Assembly: GCA_021442885.1 (NCBI GenBank)
Contig: JABUVA010000014.1
Location: 1-9,313 of the forward strand
DNA: 9,313 bases
Reading direction: 5' to 3'
Source of the DNA: Methanobrevibacter sp.
GTDB lineage: Archaea > Methanobacteriota > Methanobacteria > Methanobacteriales > Methanobacteriaceae
A model generated the notes under the pieces. That model saw only the letters and a list, made by a program, of their open reading frames with translations, made no database searches and was not told the DNA's origin. The position numbers were made by a program, and so were the translations under genes. How positions within the stretch are numbered: position 1 is the stretch's first letter; every line of letters begins with the position of its first letter. Below are positions 1 to 7,577 of this stretch, in pieces.

Positions 1-177
1 AATACTATAAAAAAATGATAATGACATAACTAATAACAATATCCAAGTTATTTATAGCTAATAATCTGGTGACATTACTAGTCAAACCTTTTAAAATTTG
101 ATATATTTTCATTTTTATTTTATCTATCTTATTGTCTATTCGTCTAAGAAAATATATTATATTTTAATTTTCCATTT
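1..177. other. AT-rich intergenic DNA, no supported gene
   Basis: Very AT-rich sequence at the window edge, beyond the end of the leftward unit. I see no tRNA, no convincing protein gene and no strong promoter. A minus-strand frame of 35 codons (112 to 5) is open but has no ribosome site. The stretch may hold the promoter of a gene lying outside the window to the left. Confidence 0.5.
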
Positions 178-191
178 AAAAAAGAAAAAAA
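178..191 (-). terminator. Oligo-T transcript end after the flavoprotein gene
   Basis: On the minus strand, three bases after the flavoprotein stop codon, there are seven T, one C, then six T. No hairpin precedes them. Archaeal RNA polymerase can terminate on oligo-U alone, so this is the likely end of the aspS-flavoprotein transcript. Confidence 0.6.
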
Positions 192-194
192 GAG

Positions 195-1409
195 TTAAAT
201 GGATTTTGAAGCAGATAATCCTGCTAAATAGCCAGTTGAGAAGGCTATTTTAAGATTATAACCACCACTAGGACCTACTGGCTCTAAAATTTCACCAGCG
301 AAATAAAGGCCTTCACAATCTAAATATTCCATGGTTTTTGAATCAATAGCTGAAGTTTTAATTCCACCAATAGTAACTTTACTTAAAGCTGAATTGAAAC
401 CTATTATTTCTAATTCTAATCCTTTAAGTGCATCTACTAGTTTTTTCTTATCTTCTTTTAATACATTACCTAGTTTTACTTCACCATCTATCTTTGTATG
501 GTGTAGGAAAAATGGTATGAAACTGTTTGTTAAATGAAATTTTAAATAGTTTTTAAGAAGAACTCTTCCTTTAGCTTGGAAATCTTTAGTTAATTTAGAT
601 AATAGTTTCTCTTTATTAATATCTGGCATTAAATCAATAGCTATTTTAACATTATCTAATTCTACATTGTAATTTTCAAGTAAATCATAATCTAGGTCTT
701 TTGAGATTTCATTACTAATATTTAAGATAGCAGGTCCTGAAAGTCCTTTGTGTGTGATTAAAACATCGTCTAAATAGCTTTTATCTTTATAGCTTACTTT
801 AACATTGTAAAGGGTAATTCCTGCAATTTGTTCAAAATCATAATTAACAATTAATGGTGCAAGACCTAATTTTAATTTAGTTCTTTTACAATCAAGTATT
901 TTAAACCCTGATCCACTTGAACCTGTTTCTTTATAGGTCATGCCTCCAGTAGCTACTATTACTTTAGATGCTTTTATAGAGTCATTTATATAAAAGAAAT
1001 CATCTTCTTTTGAAATGTCATATACATCAAATCCATAGATGATTTCAACATCTTTTAAATACTCTTTTAAAACTTTTAATACATCTTTTGAATTTTCAGA
1101 TTCGGGAAATAGTCTATTATTATCTTCTTCTATAAACTTCATTCCCTTATCTTCAAATAATTCTAATAACATTTCATTTGTTAATGTGTAGAATGAATGT
1201 TTTAAAAAGTTTTTATTATCATAGGAGTCTAGTAGTTTTTTTATTGGTTTATTGTTTGTAATATTGCATCTTCCTCCTCCGGTTAGAAGGAGTTTTTTTC
1301 CTAATTCTTGGTTTTTTTCTAATATTACCACATTTTTAGAATTTGATGCAATTGCAGCCATTATTCCGGCAGGTCCTCCACCAACTATGGCTATTTCATA
1401 TTCTTTCAT
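195..1409 (-). CDS. HI0933/BaiN-family NAD(P)/FAD-dependent flavoprotein
   Basis: This 404-residue protein is a cytoplasmic FAD-binding oxidoreductase of the HI0933/YhiN/BaiN family, whose usual length is about 400 residues. The N-terminal Rossmann motif GGGPAG lies at residues 10-15, with an acidic residue (Glu31) at the end of the second strand, as expected for binding the FAD ribose. The family hallmark TGGGRCNITN is at 43-52, a VATGG motif lies near residue 152, and a second FAD-contacting segment near the C-terminus reads FAGEILEPVGPSGGYNL. BaiN itself acts on bile-acid intermediates in gut bacteria, but the substrate of most family members, including this one, is unknown, so no symbol is given. 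It starts with ATG 15 nt after the aspS stop codon, with only a weak ribosome site (AGTGGT), and is probably co-transcribed with aspS. Family assignment is firm; the reaction is not. Confidence 0.93.
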   Translation of the reverse strand: MKEYEIAIVGGGPAGIMAAIASNSKNVVILEKNQELGKKLLLTGGGRCNITNNKPIKKLLDSYDNKNFLKHSFYTLTNEMLLELFEDKGMKFIEEDNNRLFPESENSKDVLKVLKEYLKDVEIIYGFDVYDISKEDDFFYINDSIKASKVIVATGGMTYKETGSSGSGFKILDCKRTKLKLGLAPLIVNYDFEQIAGITLYNVKVSYKDKSYLDDVLITHKGLSGPAILNISNEISKDLDYDLLENYNVELDNVKIAIDLMPDINKEKLLSKLTKDFQAKGRVLLKNYLKFHLTNSFIPFFLHHTKIDGEVKLGNVLKEDKKKLVDALKGLELEIIGFNSALSKVTIGGIKTSAIDSKTMEYLDCEGLYFAGEILEPVGPSGGYNLKIAFSTGYLAGLSASKSI

Positions 1410-1424
1410 TTAGACCACTTAAGA

Positions 1425-2744
1425 TTATGGTGTTAATCTGTGTCTGTCTCTTGGGAATAGTACTGTTTCACGAATATTGTTTACTCCTGTTAAAACCATT
1501 GTTAATCTGTCTGCTCCTACTCCCCAACCTGCATGTGGAGGCATTCCATATTTAAATGATTTTAAATAGCTTCCAAATGCTCCTGGATTTAAGTCTCTTT
1601 CTTCTATTTGAGTAACTAGAAGGTCGTATTGGTGTACACGAGTTGCTCCAGAAGATAGTTCTAGGTTATCGTACATTAAATCAAATGCATGGGATTTTTT
1701 AGGGTCTGATTCTAATGGCATTACATAGAATGGTTTTATAGCACTAGGCCATTCTGTTAGGAAGTAGAATCCACCTACTGTGTCTCCTAAGGCTTTTTCA
1801 GCTGCACGAGATAGGTCTTCTCCCCATTCCATTTCTACTCCTTTTGAGTTTACAATATCTACTGCTTCATCATAGGTAACTTTTGGAAATGGATCTTCTG
1901 GTATTGGGATTTCATGACCAATGGTATTTAATTCATCTGAGCATTTTTCATTAATATCTATGATTACTTGTTTTATCATATTGTTTAAAACTTCCATCAT
2001 GTCTACATCATCCATAAATGATGCTTCTGCATCAATAGAGATAGCTTCGTTTAAATGTCTTAATGTATCATGTTCTTCTGCTCTAAATATTTGGCCGATT
2101 TCAAATACTTTGTCCATTCCACTTGACATCATTATTTGTTTGTATAATTGTGGAGATTGTCCAAGAAATGCTTCTTTTTCAAAATAGGTAATTGGGAATA
2201 ATTCTGTTCCACCTTCAGTAGCTGATGCTACAAGTTTAGGAGTGTTAATTTCAACAAAACCGTTTTCATAGAAAAAGTCTCTTATAGTGTGGAACATTTG
2301 ACTTTTAATTTTAAATATGGAGCTTATATTAGCTTTTCTTAAATCTAAGAATCTTGAATCAAGTCTAGTGTCTATTTCTGCTCTAACTTTTTCTGTAGGA
2401 TCCATTGGTAAAGGTTGTTGAGCTAAGTTAAGCATTTCTATTTTTCTAGGTATAATTTCAACACCATTTGGTGCTTTATCAGATTTTTGAACAGTACCTT
2501 CAATAGCTACTACAGATTCTTTTCTAAATTTACGGATTTCTTCAAGAATTTCAGGGTCTACTTTTTTACTAGGTGCTGTAATTTGTATTAATCCATCTTT
2601 ATCTCTTACAAGTACAAATACAATTCCACCTAAGTCACGGATTTCATGAACCCATCCCATAATTATTACATCTTCACCAGATAATTCAGGAGTGATATTT
2701 TTAGTATAATCAGTTCTTCTCAAGCTATTTAATAAACCTTGCAA
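1425..2744 (-). CDS. aspS: Archaeal aspartyl-tRNA synthetase, probably non-discriminating (Asp/Asn)
   Basis: This class IIb synthetase of 439 residues (archaeal AspRS is about 435-440) attaches aspartate to tRNA. The N-terminal OB-fold anticodon-binding domain spans about residues 1-105. The catalytic domain shows motif 1 around 157-171, the TEGGTELFP segment at 176-184, QSPQLYKQ at 196-203, motif 2 FRAE at 220-223 and motif 3 GVGADR at 408-413, and it ends in the typical [10 protein letters not shown]. Discriminating archaeal AspRS of the Thermococcus type has a Trp and a Lys in the anticodon domain. Here the equivalent positions are His33 and Pro92, the pattern known from enzymes that also charge tRNA(Asn). 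The start is TTG at 2744, chosen because a strong GAGGTG ribosome site lies seven bases upstream and the protein then begins as archaeal AspRS does. It is the first gene of a two-gene unit with the flavoprotein. Confidence 0.98.
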   Translation of the reverse strand: MQGLLNSLRRTDYTKNITPELSGEDVIIMGWVHEIRDLGGIVFVLVRDKDGLIQITAPSKKVDPEILEEIRKFRKESVVAIEGTVQKSDKAPNGVEIIPRKIEMLNLAQQPLPMDPTEKVRAEIDTRLDSRFLDLRKANISSIFKIKSQMFHTIRDFFYENGFVEINTPKLVASATEGGTELFPITYFEKEAFLGQSPQLYKQIMMSSGMDKVFEIGQIFRAEEHDTLRHLNEAISIDAEASFMDDVDMMEVLNNMIKQVIIDINEKCSDELNTIGHEIPIPEDPFPKVTYDEAVDIVNSKGVEMEWGEDLSRAAEKALGDTVGGFYFLTEWPSAIKPFYVMPLESDPKKSHAFDLMYDNLELSSGATRVHQYDLLVTQIEERDLNPGAFGSYLKSFKYGMPPHAGWGVGADRLTMVLTGVNNIRETVLFPRDRHRLTP

Positions 2745-2751
2745 ATTAATA

Positions 2752-2757
2752 CACCTC
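2752..2757 (-). promoter_or_regulatory. Ribosome binding site fixing the TTG start of aspS
   Basis: The minus strand reads GAGGTG, a full match to the anti-Shine-Dalgarno end of archaeal 16S rRNA, seven bases before TTG at 2744. No in-frame ATG lies nearby, so this site decides for the TTG start. Confidence 0.8.
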
Positions 2758-2790
2758 TTATTTATACTGTTATAATATTAAGTTTTAATG

Positions 2791-2799
2791 TTTTTAAAA
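2791..2799 (-). promoter_or_regulatory. Candidate TATA box for aspS
   Basis: The minus strand has TTTTAAAAA about 47-55 bases before the aspS start. A transcript start some 25 bases downstream would give a leader of roughly 25 nt that contains the GAGGTG site. The region is so AT-rich that other boxes, for example around 2770-2780 or 2805-2812, cannot be excluded. Confidence 0.25.
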
Positions 2800-2839
2800 G
2801 TTATGTAAAATTTATTTTTTAGTTTAATAATTTTATTTT

Positions 2840-2881
2840 AAAAAAAGTTGGATGTTGAAATACATAAAGGTGCATTTCAAC
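2840..2881 (-). terminator. Hairpin plus T7 terminator of the ilvD-hisD unit
   Basis: Nine bases after the hisD stop, the arms GTTGAAAT and ATTTCAAC (2854-2861 and 2874-2881) pair perfectly. In the minus-strand RNA the stem extends through a G-U wobble and two more pairs to a six-base loop. Seven bases later comes a run of seven T (2846-2840). The wobble pairs only in the minus-strand RNA (the plus strand has an A-C mismatch) and the T run follows only in that direction, so it is oriented to end hisD. Confidence 0.75.
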
Positions 2882-2890
2882 TGTAAAATT

Positions 2891-4165
2891 TTATTTATTT
2901 AACCTTTTTTTAATTGAATCAGCATGGGCATAAAAACCTTCATACTCAGCTATTGGAACACAGGTTGAATATAGTTTTTCAAGACCTTCACGTGTGATAG
3001 TTTGAACAGTAGGTTTTTTAATAAATGATTCTGTTGAAAGTCCTGAATACATTTTAGCTCCTCCTCCTGTTGGAAGAACATGGTTAGTTCCAGATCCATA
3101 ATCTCCACATGCAACAGGAGAGTATTGTCCTAAAAAGATAGATCCTGCGTTTTTAATTTCGTTTAATGTTTTTTCATCATCCTCAGTCATTATAACTAAG
3201 TGTTCAGGAGCATATTTATTAGTTATTTCAATTGCTTCATCAAAATTATTTGTTAAAATTATAAAACCATTTTTTTCTAATGATTCTTCAATAATATCAT
3301 TTCGTTTGGCATTAGGTGCTTTTTTATTTACCTTTTCAAGTGTATTATATGCAATTTCTTTATTGTCAGTTACTACAAAACATGATGCATTAGGGTCATG
3401 TTCTGCTTGTGCAAGAACTTCACATGTAATAAATTCGGTATTTGCACTTTCATCAGCTAATATTAAAACTTCAGATGGTCCTGCTGGGAATTCTATATCA
3501 ACATCACCAAACACTAGCTTTTTAGCAGCTGTAACAAAAATATTTCCAGGGCCTACGATTTTTTCAACGTTAGGAATTGTTTCTGTTCCATAGGCCATTG
3601 CTGCAATAGCTTGTGCTCCTCCAACTTTATAGATTTCATCTGCACCTGCTAAATCTGCTGCAACAAGAATAGCATCACCAATTTTACCATCTTTTTGTGG
3701 TGGTGAGCAACATATTATTTTTTCTACACCTGCTATTTTTGCAGGAACAACAGTCATTAATATTGTTGAAGGGTAAGCTGCTCTTCCTCCAGGTATATAA
3801 CATCCTACACTATTTATTGGTCTTACAATTTGTCCTGCTTTAACACCATCAGTTATTTCCATTTCCCATTCTTCAGGAATCTCTTTTTCATGGAATTTTT
3901 CAATGTTTTTTAAAGCTAGTTTAAGTGATTCAATTAAATCTGAATCAATATTATTGTATGCCTCTTTTATTTCAGATTCAGATACTTTTAAATCATCTAT
4001 TTTAACACCATCAAATTGTTTAGTATAATCTCTTAAAGCATCATCATTTTTTTCACGAACAGTATTAATTATTCCATCAACAATAGGGATAATGTCATTA
4101 ACATCTTGTTCGGATCTTTTAATAACTTCTTCTACATCAATATCATCATATCTTAAAACTTTCAT
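2891..4165 (-). CDS. hisD: Histidinol dehydrogenase
   Basis: HisD (424 residues, normal family length) is a zinc-dependent, NAD-dependent cytoplasmic enzyme that performs the last two oxidations of histidine synthesis, from L-histidinol through histidinal to L-histidine. The expected zinc ligands are present: Gln253 and His256 in LAQAEHD, Asp355 in [11 protein letters not shown] and His414 in FYAHAD near the C-terminus. The catalytic pair is Glu321-His322 in YAPEHL. The family signature running from IVGPGN (203-208) to FPAGPSEV (226-233) is intact. The ATG start lies six bases after the ilvD stop and the site AAGGT/AGGAT overlaps that stop, so it is translated from the ilvD message and has no promoter of its own that I can see. 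No other his genes are in the window. Confidence 0.98.
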   Translation of the reverse strand: MKVLRYDDIDVEEVIKRSEQDVNDIIPIVDGIINTVREKNDDALRDYTKQFDGVKIDDLKVSESEIKEAYNNIDSDLIESLKLALKNIEKFHEKEIPEEWEMEITDGVKAGQIVRPINSVGCYIPGGRAAYPSTILMTVVPAKIAGVEKIICCSPPQKDGKIGDAILVAADLAGADEIYKVGGAQAIAAMAYGTETIPNVEKIVGPGNIFVTAAKKLVFGDVDIEFPAGPSEVLILADESANTEFITCEVLAQAEHDPNASCFVVTDNKEIAYNTLEKVNKKAPNAKRNDIIEESLEKNGFIILTNNFDEAIEITNKYAPEHLVIMTEDDEKTLNEIKNAGSIFLGQYSPVACGDYGSGTNHVLPTGGGAKMYSGLSTESFIKKPTVQTITREGLEKLYSTCVPIAEYEGFYAHADSIKKRLNK

Positions 4166-4171
4166 ATTATC

Positions 4172-5821
4172 CTACCTTAAGATTGCTCCTTTATCTGCTG
4201 AGGAAACAAGTTTTTGATAAATTGCAAGCCATCCATCAATATCATGTTTAGGGTGTTTCTTTTTAGCTAGTCTTGAAGCAATTTCATCATCTGTTAAATC
4301 AACATTAATAGAACGATTATTTATATCAATTTCAATTATATCTCCATCTTCGATTGCACCAATAGGTCCATCTGCCATTGCTTCTGGGGAGATATGGCCT
4401 ATACAAGGACCTCTAGTTCCTCCTGAAAATCGTCCATCAGTAATAAGTCCTACATTTTTAATTCCCATACCTGCAATAGCTGAAGTTGGATTAAGCATTT
4501 CTCTCATTCCAGGACCACCTTTAGGGCCTTCATAAACTATAACAATAATATCTCCTTCATCTATTTCATGGTTAAATATAGCTTTTGTAACATCTTCTTC
4601 ACTTGTAAAGACTTTTGCAGGTCCTTTAAGATACATTAAATCTTCAGCAACAGCACCTTTCTTAACAACAGATCCGTTAGGGGCAATATTACCTTTTAAA
4701 ATAGCTATTCCTCCATCTTCATGAACAGGATTGTCTAATGGTCTAATAACATCTTCATTAACATCTTCAACTTCTTTAATATTTTCGGCAATTGTTTTTC
4801 CAGTAACGGTCATTTGATTAACATCAATTTTATCTTTTAAGGTTTTTAAAACACCTGGAATTCCTCCAGCTTTATGTAAATCCATCATCGTATCTTCTCC
4901 TGCAGGAGAAATTAAAGCTATATGTGGAACATCTCTACTAATTTTATCAAATAACTCTAAATCAACATCCACGCATTCAACTTCACTAGCTAATGCAGGA
5001 ATGTGAAGTGCAGTATTACTAGAACCACCTAATGCCATATCTATAGCTATTGCATTATTAAATGATTCTTGAGTTAAAATATCTGAAATTTTTAAATCCT
5101 CTTCAACCATTTCAACAATACGTTTACCAGTTTTAAATGCCATTTCATTATTTTCTTCATCTTCAGCATGGGTTGTTGCACAATGTGGTAGTGATAGACC
5201 TAAAGTTTCTGTAACACATGCCATTGTATTAGCTGTAAATAAACCAGAACAACTTCCAGCTCCAGGACAAGCACATCTTTCAATTTCTTCAACTTCTTTT
5301 TCAGTGATTTTACCTGCTGAAAGTTCTCCAACAGCTTCATAAACAGTGATTAAATCAGCATTTTTACCTTTATAATTTCCAGGAGCCATTGGTCCACCAG
5401 TCATAACAATAGTTGGAATATTAACTCTAGATGCTCCCATTATCATTCCAGGGACAATTTTATCACAGCTTGGAATTAAAACTAAACCGTCAAAACTATG
5501 TCCTTTAGCCATACTTTCAACTGTAGCTGCAATAATTTCTCTTGATGGTAGTGAATACTTCATTCCTTCATGATTCATAGCTATTCCATCACATATAGCC
5601 ATTGTATCAAATTCAAAGGGAATTCCACCAGCAGCAATAATACCTTCTTTTACAAATTCAACTAATTCTCTTAAATGAATATGGCCTGGAACAATGTCTG
5701 TAAAACTATTAGCTATTCCGATAAATGGTTTTTCAAAATCATTATCTTTAAGACCACATGCCCTAAGTAATGACCTATGAGGGGCTCTTTGAACTCCTTT
5801 TTTAATACTATCACTTTTCAT
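4172..5821 (-). CDS. ilvD: Dihydroxy-acid dehydratase
   Basis: IlvD (549 residues; family about 550-620) dehydrates 2,3-dihydroxy-isovalerate and 2,3-dihydroxy-3-methylvalerate to the 2-oxo acids that give valine, leucine and isoleucine. Visible active-site features are CDGIAM with Asp78, SCDKIVPG at 118-125 with Cys119, the metal ligand Asp120 and Lys121 (carbamylated in known structures), CPGAGSCSG with Cys185 and Cys191, EGPKGGPGM at 431-439, and GRFSGG at 463-468 with the presumed catalytic Ser466. The N-terminal segment reads VPGHIHL, as in E. coli IlvD, rather than the cysteine-bearing TPCN form of the [2Fe-2S] plant and mycobacterial enzymes. This hints at an oxygen-labile [4Fe-4S] cluster, as expected in an anaerobe, but that is inference. 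ATG at 5821 follows an AGGTGAT site. It is the first gene of the ilvD-hisD unit, divergent from the GTPase gene. Confidence 0.98.
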   Translation of the reverse strand: MKSDSIKKGVQRAPHRSLLRACGLKDNDFEKPFIGIANSFTDIVPGHIHLRELVEFVKEGIIAAGGIPFEFDTMAICDGIAMNHEGMKYSLPSREIIAATVESMAKGHSFDGLVLIPSCDKIVPGMIMGASRVNIPTIVMTGGPMAPGNYKGKNADLITVYEAVGELSAGKITEKEVEEIERCACPGAGSCSGLFTANTMACVTETLGLSLPHCATTHAEDEENNEMAFKTGKRIVEMVEEDLKISDILTQESFNNAIAIDMALGGSSNTALHIPALASEVECVDVDLELFDKISRDVPHIALISPAGEDTMMDLHKAGGIPGVLKTLKDKIDVNQMTVTGKTIAENIKEVEDVNEDVIRPLDNPVHEDGGIAILKGNIAPNGSVVKKGAVAEDLMYLKGPAKVFTSEEDVTKAIFNHEIDEGDIIVIVYEGPKGGPGMREMLNPTSAIAGMGIKNVGLITDGRFSGGTRGPCIGHISPEAMADGPIGAIEDGDIIEIDINNRSINVDLTDDEIASRLAKKKHPKHDIDGWLAIYQKLVSSADKGAILR

Positions 5822-5824
5822 TAA

Positions 5825-5831
5825 ATCACCT
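5825..5831 (-). promoter_or_regulatory. Ribosome binding site of ilvD
   Basis: The minus strand reads AGGTGAT three bases before the ATG at 5821, a seven-base match to the archaeal anti-Shine-Dalgarno sequence. It supports this start and shows that ilvD is translated with a leader. Confidence 0.75.
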
Positions 5832-5842
5832 ATATTATATTA

Positions 5843-5864
5843 TATAAGTTAACTATTACTTATA
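5843..5864. repeat. Inverted repeat in the ilvD promoter, possible operator
   Basis: TATAAGT (5843-5849) and ACTTATA (5858-5864) form a perfect seven-base inverted repeat with an eight-base spacer. It runs from the candidate ilvD TATA box to just before the expected transcript start, a place where a repressor could block the polymerase. Because the DNA is so AT-rich, chance is a real alternative. Confidence 0.35.
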
Positions 5865-5869
5865 ATATT
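5859..5869 (-). promoter_or_regulatory. Candidate TATA box of ilvD
   Basis: The minus strand has AATATTATAAG here with A-rich sequence upstream. A start about 25 bases downstream (near 5838) would give a leader of roughly 16 nt that includes the AGGTGAT site. A better-looking TATA match, TTATATAA at 5840-5847, lies too close to the ATG to allow a leader. Confidence 0.3.
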
Positions 5870-5880
5870 AATTTTAATAT
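5865..5880. repeat. Second dyad in the ilvD/GTPase divergent region
   Basis: ATATTAA, TT, TTAATAT is a perfect dyad of 16 bases that directly abuts the first inverted repeat. It lies upstream of both divergent genes. It has no G or C, so its significance is uncertain. Confidence 0.25.
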
Positions 5881-5900
5881 GATATTATTTTTACAAAAAT

Positions 5901-5908
5901 CTATAAAG
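5901..5908 (+). promoter_or_regulatory. Candidate TATA box for the GTPase operon
   Basis: CTATAAAG is preceded by the A-rich ACAAAAAT, which resembles an archaeal BRE/TATA pair. A transcript start about 25 bases downstream (about 5930) would give a leader of roughly 24 nt before the ATG at 5954. Confidence 0.35.
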
Positions 5909-5944
5909 GTTGAAAACAATAAATAAAAATGTTAAATATTATTT

Positions 5945-5949
5945 GTGAT
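5945..5949 (+). promoter_or_regulatory. Ribosome binding site GTGAT that mimics a GTG start
   Basis: GTGAT matches the 3' half of the AGGAGGTGAT consensus and lies four bases before ATG at 5954, much like the AGGTGAT site of ilvD. The GTG at 5945 is in frame, so it can be misread as a start codon three codons early. No ribosome site is seen upstream of 5945. Confidence 0.6.
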
Positions 5950-5953
5950 TATT

Positions 5954-7141
5954 ATGCTACAAATCGCTGTTACTGGAAAACCAAATGTAGGAAAATCATC
6001 CTTCTTTAATTCAGCTACTTCATCATCTGTTGAAATGGCTAATTATCCTTTTACAACTATTGATGCAAATAAAGCTATTGCATATATAACTGCTAGTTGT
6101 CCATGTAAGGAATTAGAGGTTACTTGCAATCCAAGAAATTCAATCTGTGTAGATGGCACAAGACTACTACCAGTTGAACTTATTGATGTTGCAGGTCTTG
6201 TACCTGGTGCACATGAAGGAAAAGGATTAGGTAATAAGTTTTTGGATGATTTAATGCAAGCAAAAGTTCTAATTCATGTTATTGATGCATCAGGATCTAC
6301 TGATGCTGAGGGTAATCCTGTTGAAGCTGGAACATATGATCCTCTTGAAGATTTAGAATTTATGGAACATGAAATTGTTATGTGGTTGTATGGAATTTTA
6401 AATAAAAACTGGTCAAGGCTTGTTCGTAAAATCGAGGCAGAAAAATTAGATATTGCAAAAGTAATTTTTGATCAATTATCTGGAACTGGAATAACAATAG
6501 AGGATATTATTGAAGCAAAACGTTCAATTGAACCAGATTATACTAAATGGGAAGAAGAAGACTTTATAGAACTAACAAGAAACATACTTCATATTGCTAA
6601 ACCAATGCTAATTGTTGCAAATAAAGCAGATTTACCAACAGCAGCAGAAAACATTGATAGGATTTGTGAAAAATTCCCTAATGTAATTCCAGTCTCTGCA
6701 CAATCAGAAATGGCTTTAGTTAAAGCAGCAGAATCAGGACTTATTAAATATACTCCTGGAGATTCTGATTTTGAAATTCTTAAAGAAGATGAGTTAAGTA
6801 CTCCTCAAAAAAATGCTTTAAATTATATTAAAGAAAATATTCTAGATAAATATGGAAGTACTGGTGTTCAAAATGCATTAAACTACTCTATATTCGAATT
6901 ACTTGACCATATTGTAGTTTATCCTGTTGAAGATGAACATAAATATACAGATCAAAAAGGAAATGTCCTACCTGATGGAATTGTTATTAAAAGAGGTTCT
7001 AATCCAAAAGAACTAGCATATATGGTTCATACAGACATTGGAGATAACTTTATGCATGCAATAGATGCACGAAAACACATGAGAATATCAAGTGACTATG
7101 AACTAGAAGATGGTGATATAATAAGTATTATAACAAGATAA
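5954..7141 (+). CDS. Archaeal TGS-domain GTPase (PH0525 type, YchF/Obg-related)
   Basis: This 395-residue cytoplasmic P-loop GTPase belongs to the Obg/YchF-like group, close to the P. horikoshii protein PH0525 (about 397 residues, from memory). Motifs from ATG 5954: G1 GKPNVGKSS at 8-16, the YPFTT segment with the G2 threonine at 31-35, G3 DVAG at 78-81, G4 NKAD at 223-226 and G5 SA at 248-249. A helical insertion spans about 125-215 and a C-terminal TGS domain spans about 315-394. NKAD means guanine specificity, unlike true YchF/OLA1, which has NMxE and prefers ATP; a label such as redox-regulated ATPase YchF would therefore mislead. Between G2 and G3 sit four cysteines, Cys49, Cys51, Cys58 and Cys65. 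The precise role is unknown; relatives bind ribosomes. The start at 5954 is preferred over the in-frame GTG at 5945. The next gene follows after nine bases. Confidence 0.93.
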   Translation: MLQIAVTGKPNVGKSSFFNSATSSSVEMANYPFTTIDANKAIAYITASCPCKELEVTCNPRNSICVDGTRLLPVELIDVAGLVPGAHEGKGLGNKFLDDLMQAKVLIHVIDASGSTDAEGNPVEAGTYDPLEDLEFMEHEIVMWLYGILNKNWSRLVRKIEAEKLDIAKVIFDQLSGTGITIEDIIEAKRSIEPDYTKWEEEDFIELTRNILHIAKPMLIVANKADLPTAAENIDRICEKFPNVIPVSAQSEMALVKAAESGLIKYTPGDSDFEILKEDELSTPQKNALNYIKENILDKYGSTGVQNALNYSIFELLDHIVVYPVEDEHKYTDQKGNVLPDGIVIKRGSNPKELAYMVHTDIGDNFMHAIDARKHMRISSDYELEDGDIISIITR

Positions 7142-7150
7142 GGTGGTAAA

Positions 7151-7540
7151 ATGAATAAAGAAAAAGTTTTAAAAGATATTGAAGAATTAAGGGAAAGTAA
7201 AAGTTGTTCACAATCTACATTAATGGGAATTTGTAAAAATGCTGATTGTGATTTAACCCAAGAACAACTAGCTATTCTAGCTAGTGGATTTGGTGGTGGA
7301 ATGGGCGGTACTTTTGATGAAGGTACATGTGGAGCATTAACAGGAGCTATAATGGCTTTAGGATTAATCGGAAATGACGGTGGGGAAATCTCAAGCCAAA
7401 CAAAAGAGCTATTTAATAAATTTAAAGACAAATATAGTTCAGTAAGATGTGATGTAATTTCAAAAAATGGGGATGACAAATCTCTCTGCACAGAATGTTG
7501 TTTATTTGCAGGAGATGTTGTATCAGATTTAATAAAATAG
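7151..7540 (+). CDS. C_GCAxxG_C_C family putative redox-active cysteine protein
   Basis: A small cytoplasmic protein of 129 residues with eight cysteines: 19, 28, 33, 60, 100, 113, 116 and 117. The pattern matches the C_GCAxxG_C_C family, described as putative redox-active proteins of about 140 residues with four invariant cysteines. Here these are Cys19 in SCSQ, Cys60 in TCGALTG, Cys100 in VRC, and Cys116 or Cys117 near the end. The glycine-rich ASGFGGGMGG at 44-53 just before CGALTG is also typical. Cys28, Cys33 and Cys113 are extra. There is no signal peptide and no membrane segment apart from the hydrophobic stretch after CGALTG (about 62-73), which is probably a buried helix. The reaction is unknown. 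ATG lies nine bases after the GTPase stop, and the site AAGGTGG overlaps that stop, so the two are one operon. Family members are often found near transporter genes; none is here. Confidence 0.9.
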   Translation: MNKEKVLKDIEELRESKSCSQSTLMGICKNADCDLTQEQLAILASGFGGGMGGTFDEGTCGALTGAIMALGLIGNDGGEISSQTKELFNKFKDKYSSVRCDVISKNGDDKSLCTECCLFAGDVVSDLIK

Positions 7541-7566
7541 TGCTTTAATGCACTTCTCTTTTTTTT
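7539..7566 (+). terminator. Hairpin and T8 tract ending the GTPase operon
   Basis: AGTGC and GCACT (7539-7543 and 7550-7554) form a five-base stem with a six-base loop that overlaps the stop codon, followed by TCTC and eight T (7559-7566). On the minus strand the same stem is followed by TATTTTATT, so it could also serve trmI from the other side, more weakly. Confidence 0.7.
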
Positions 7567-7577
7567 ATCAGAATAAA

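Noticed and set aside
82..101. Imperfect palindrome around TTTTAAAA (arms TCAAA and TTTGA)
   Set aside because: The arms are short and unevenly spaced, there is no adjacent gene start in the window, and such AT dyads are expected by chance at this base composition.
5..112. A 35-codon open frame on the minus strand with a hydrophobic C-terminal end
   Set aside because: It has no ribosome site before its ATG, lies in very AT-rich DNA and resembles nothing I know. I treat it as chance.
1921..2187. 88-codon plus-strand frame inside aspS
   Set aside because: Antisense to the conserved AspRS catalytic domain, with no independent support. The frames at 331-537 and 1343-1555 were rejected on the same grounds.
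3306..3593. 95-codon plus-strand frame inside hisD
   Set aside because: It lies opposite the zinc-ligand and signature regions of hisD, which fully explain the sequence.
7096..7491. 131-codon open frame on the minus strand across the GTPase/cysteine-protein junction
   Set aside because: It is antisense to two clear genes, is rich in Ser, Pro, Leu and Ile as reverse frames of such genes are, and has no ribosome site or family motif.
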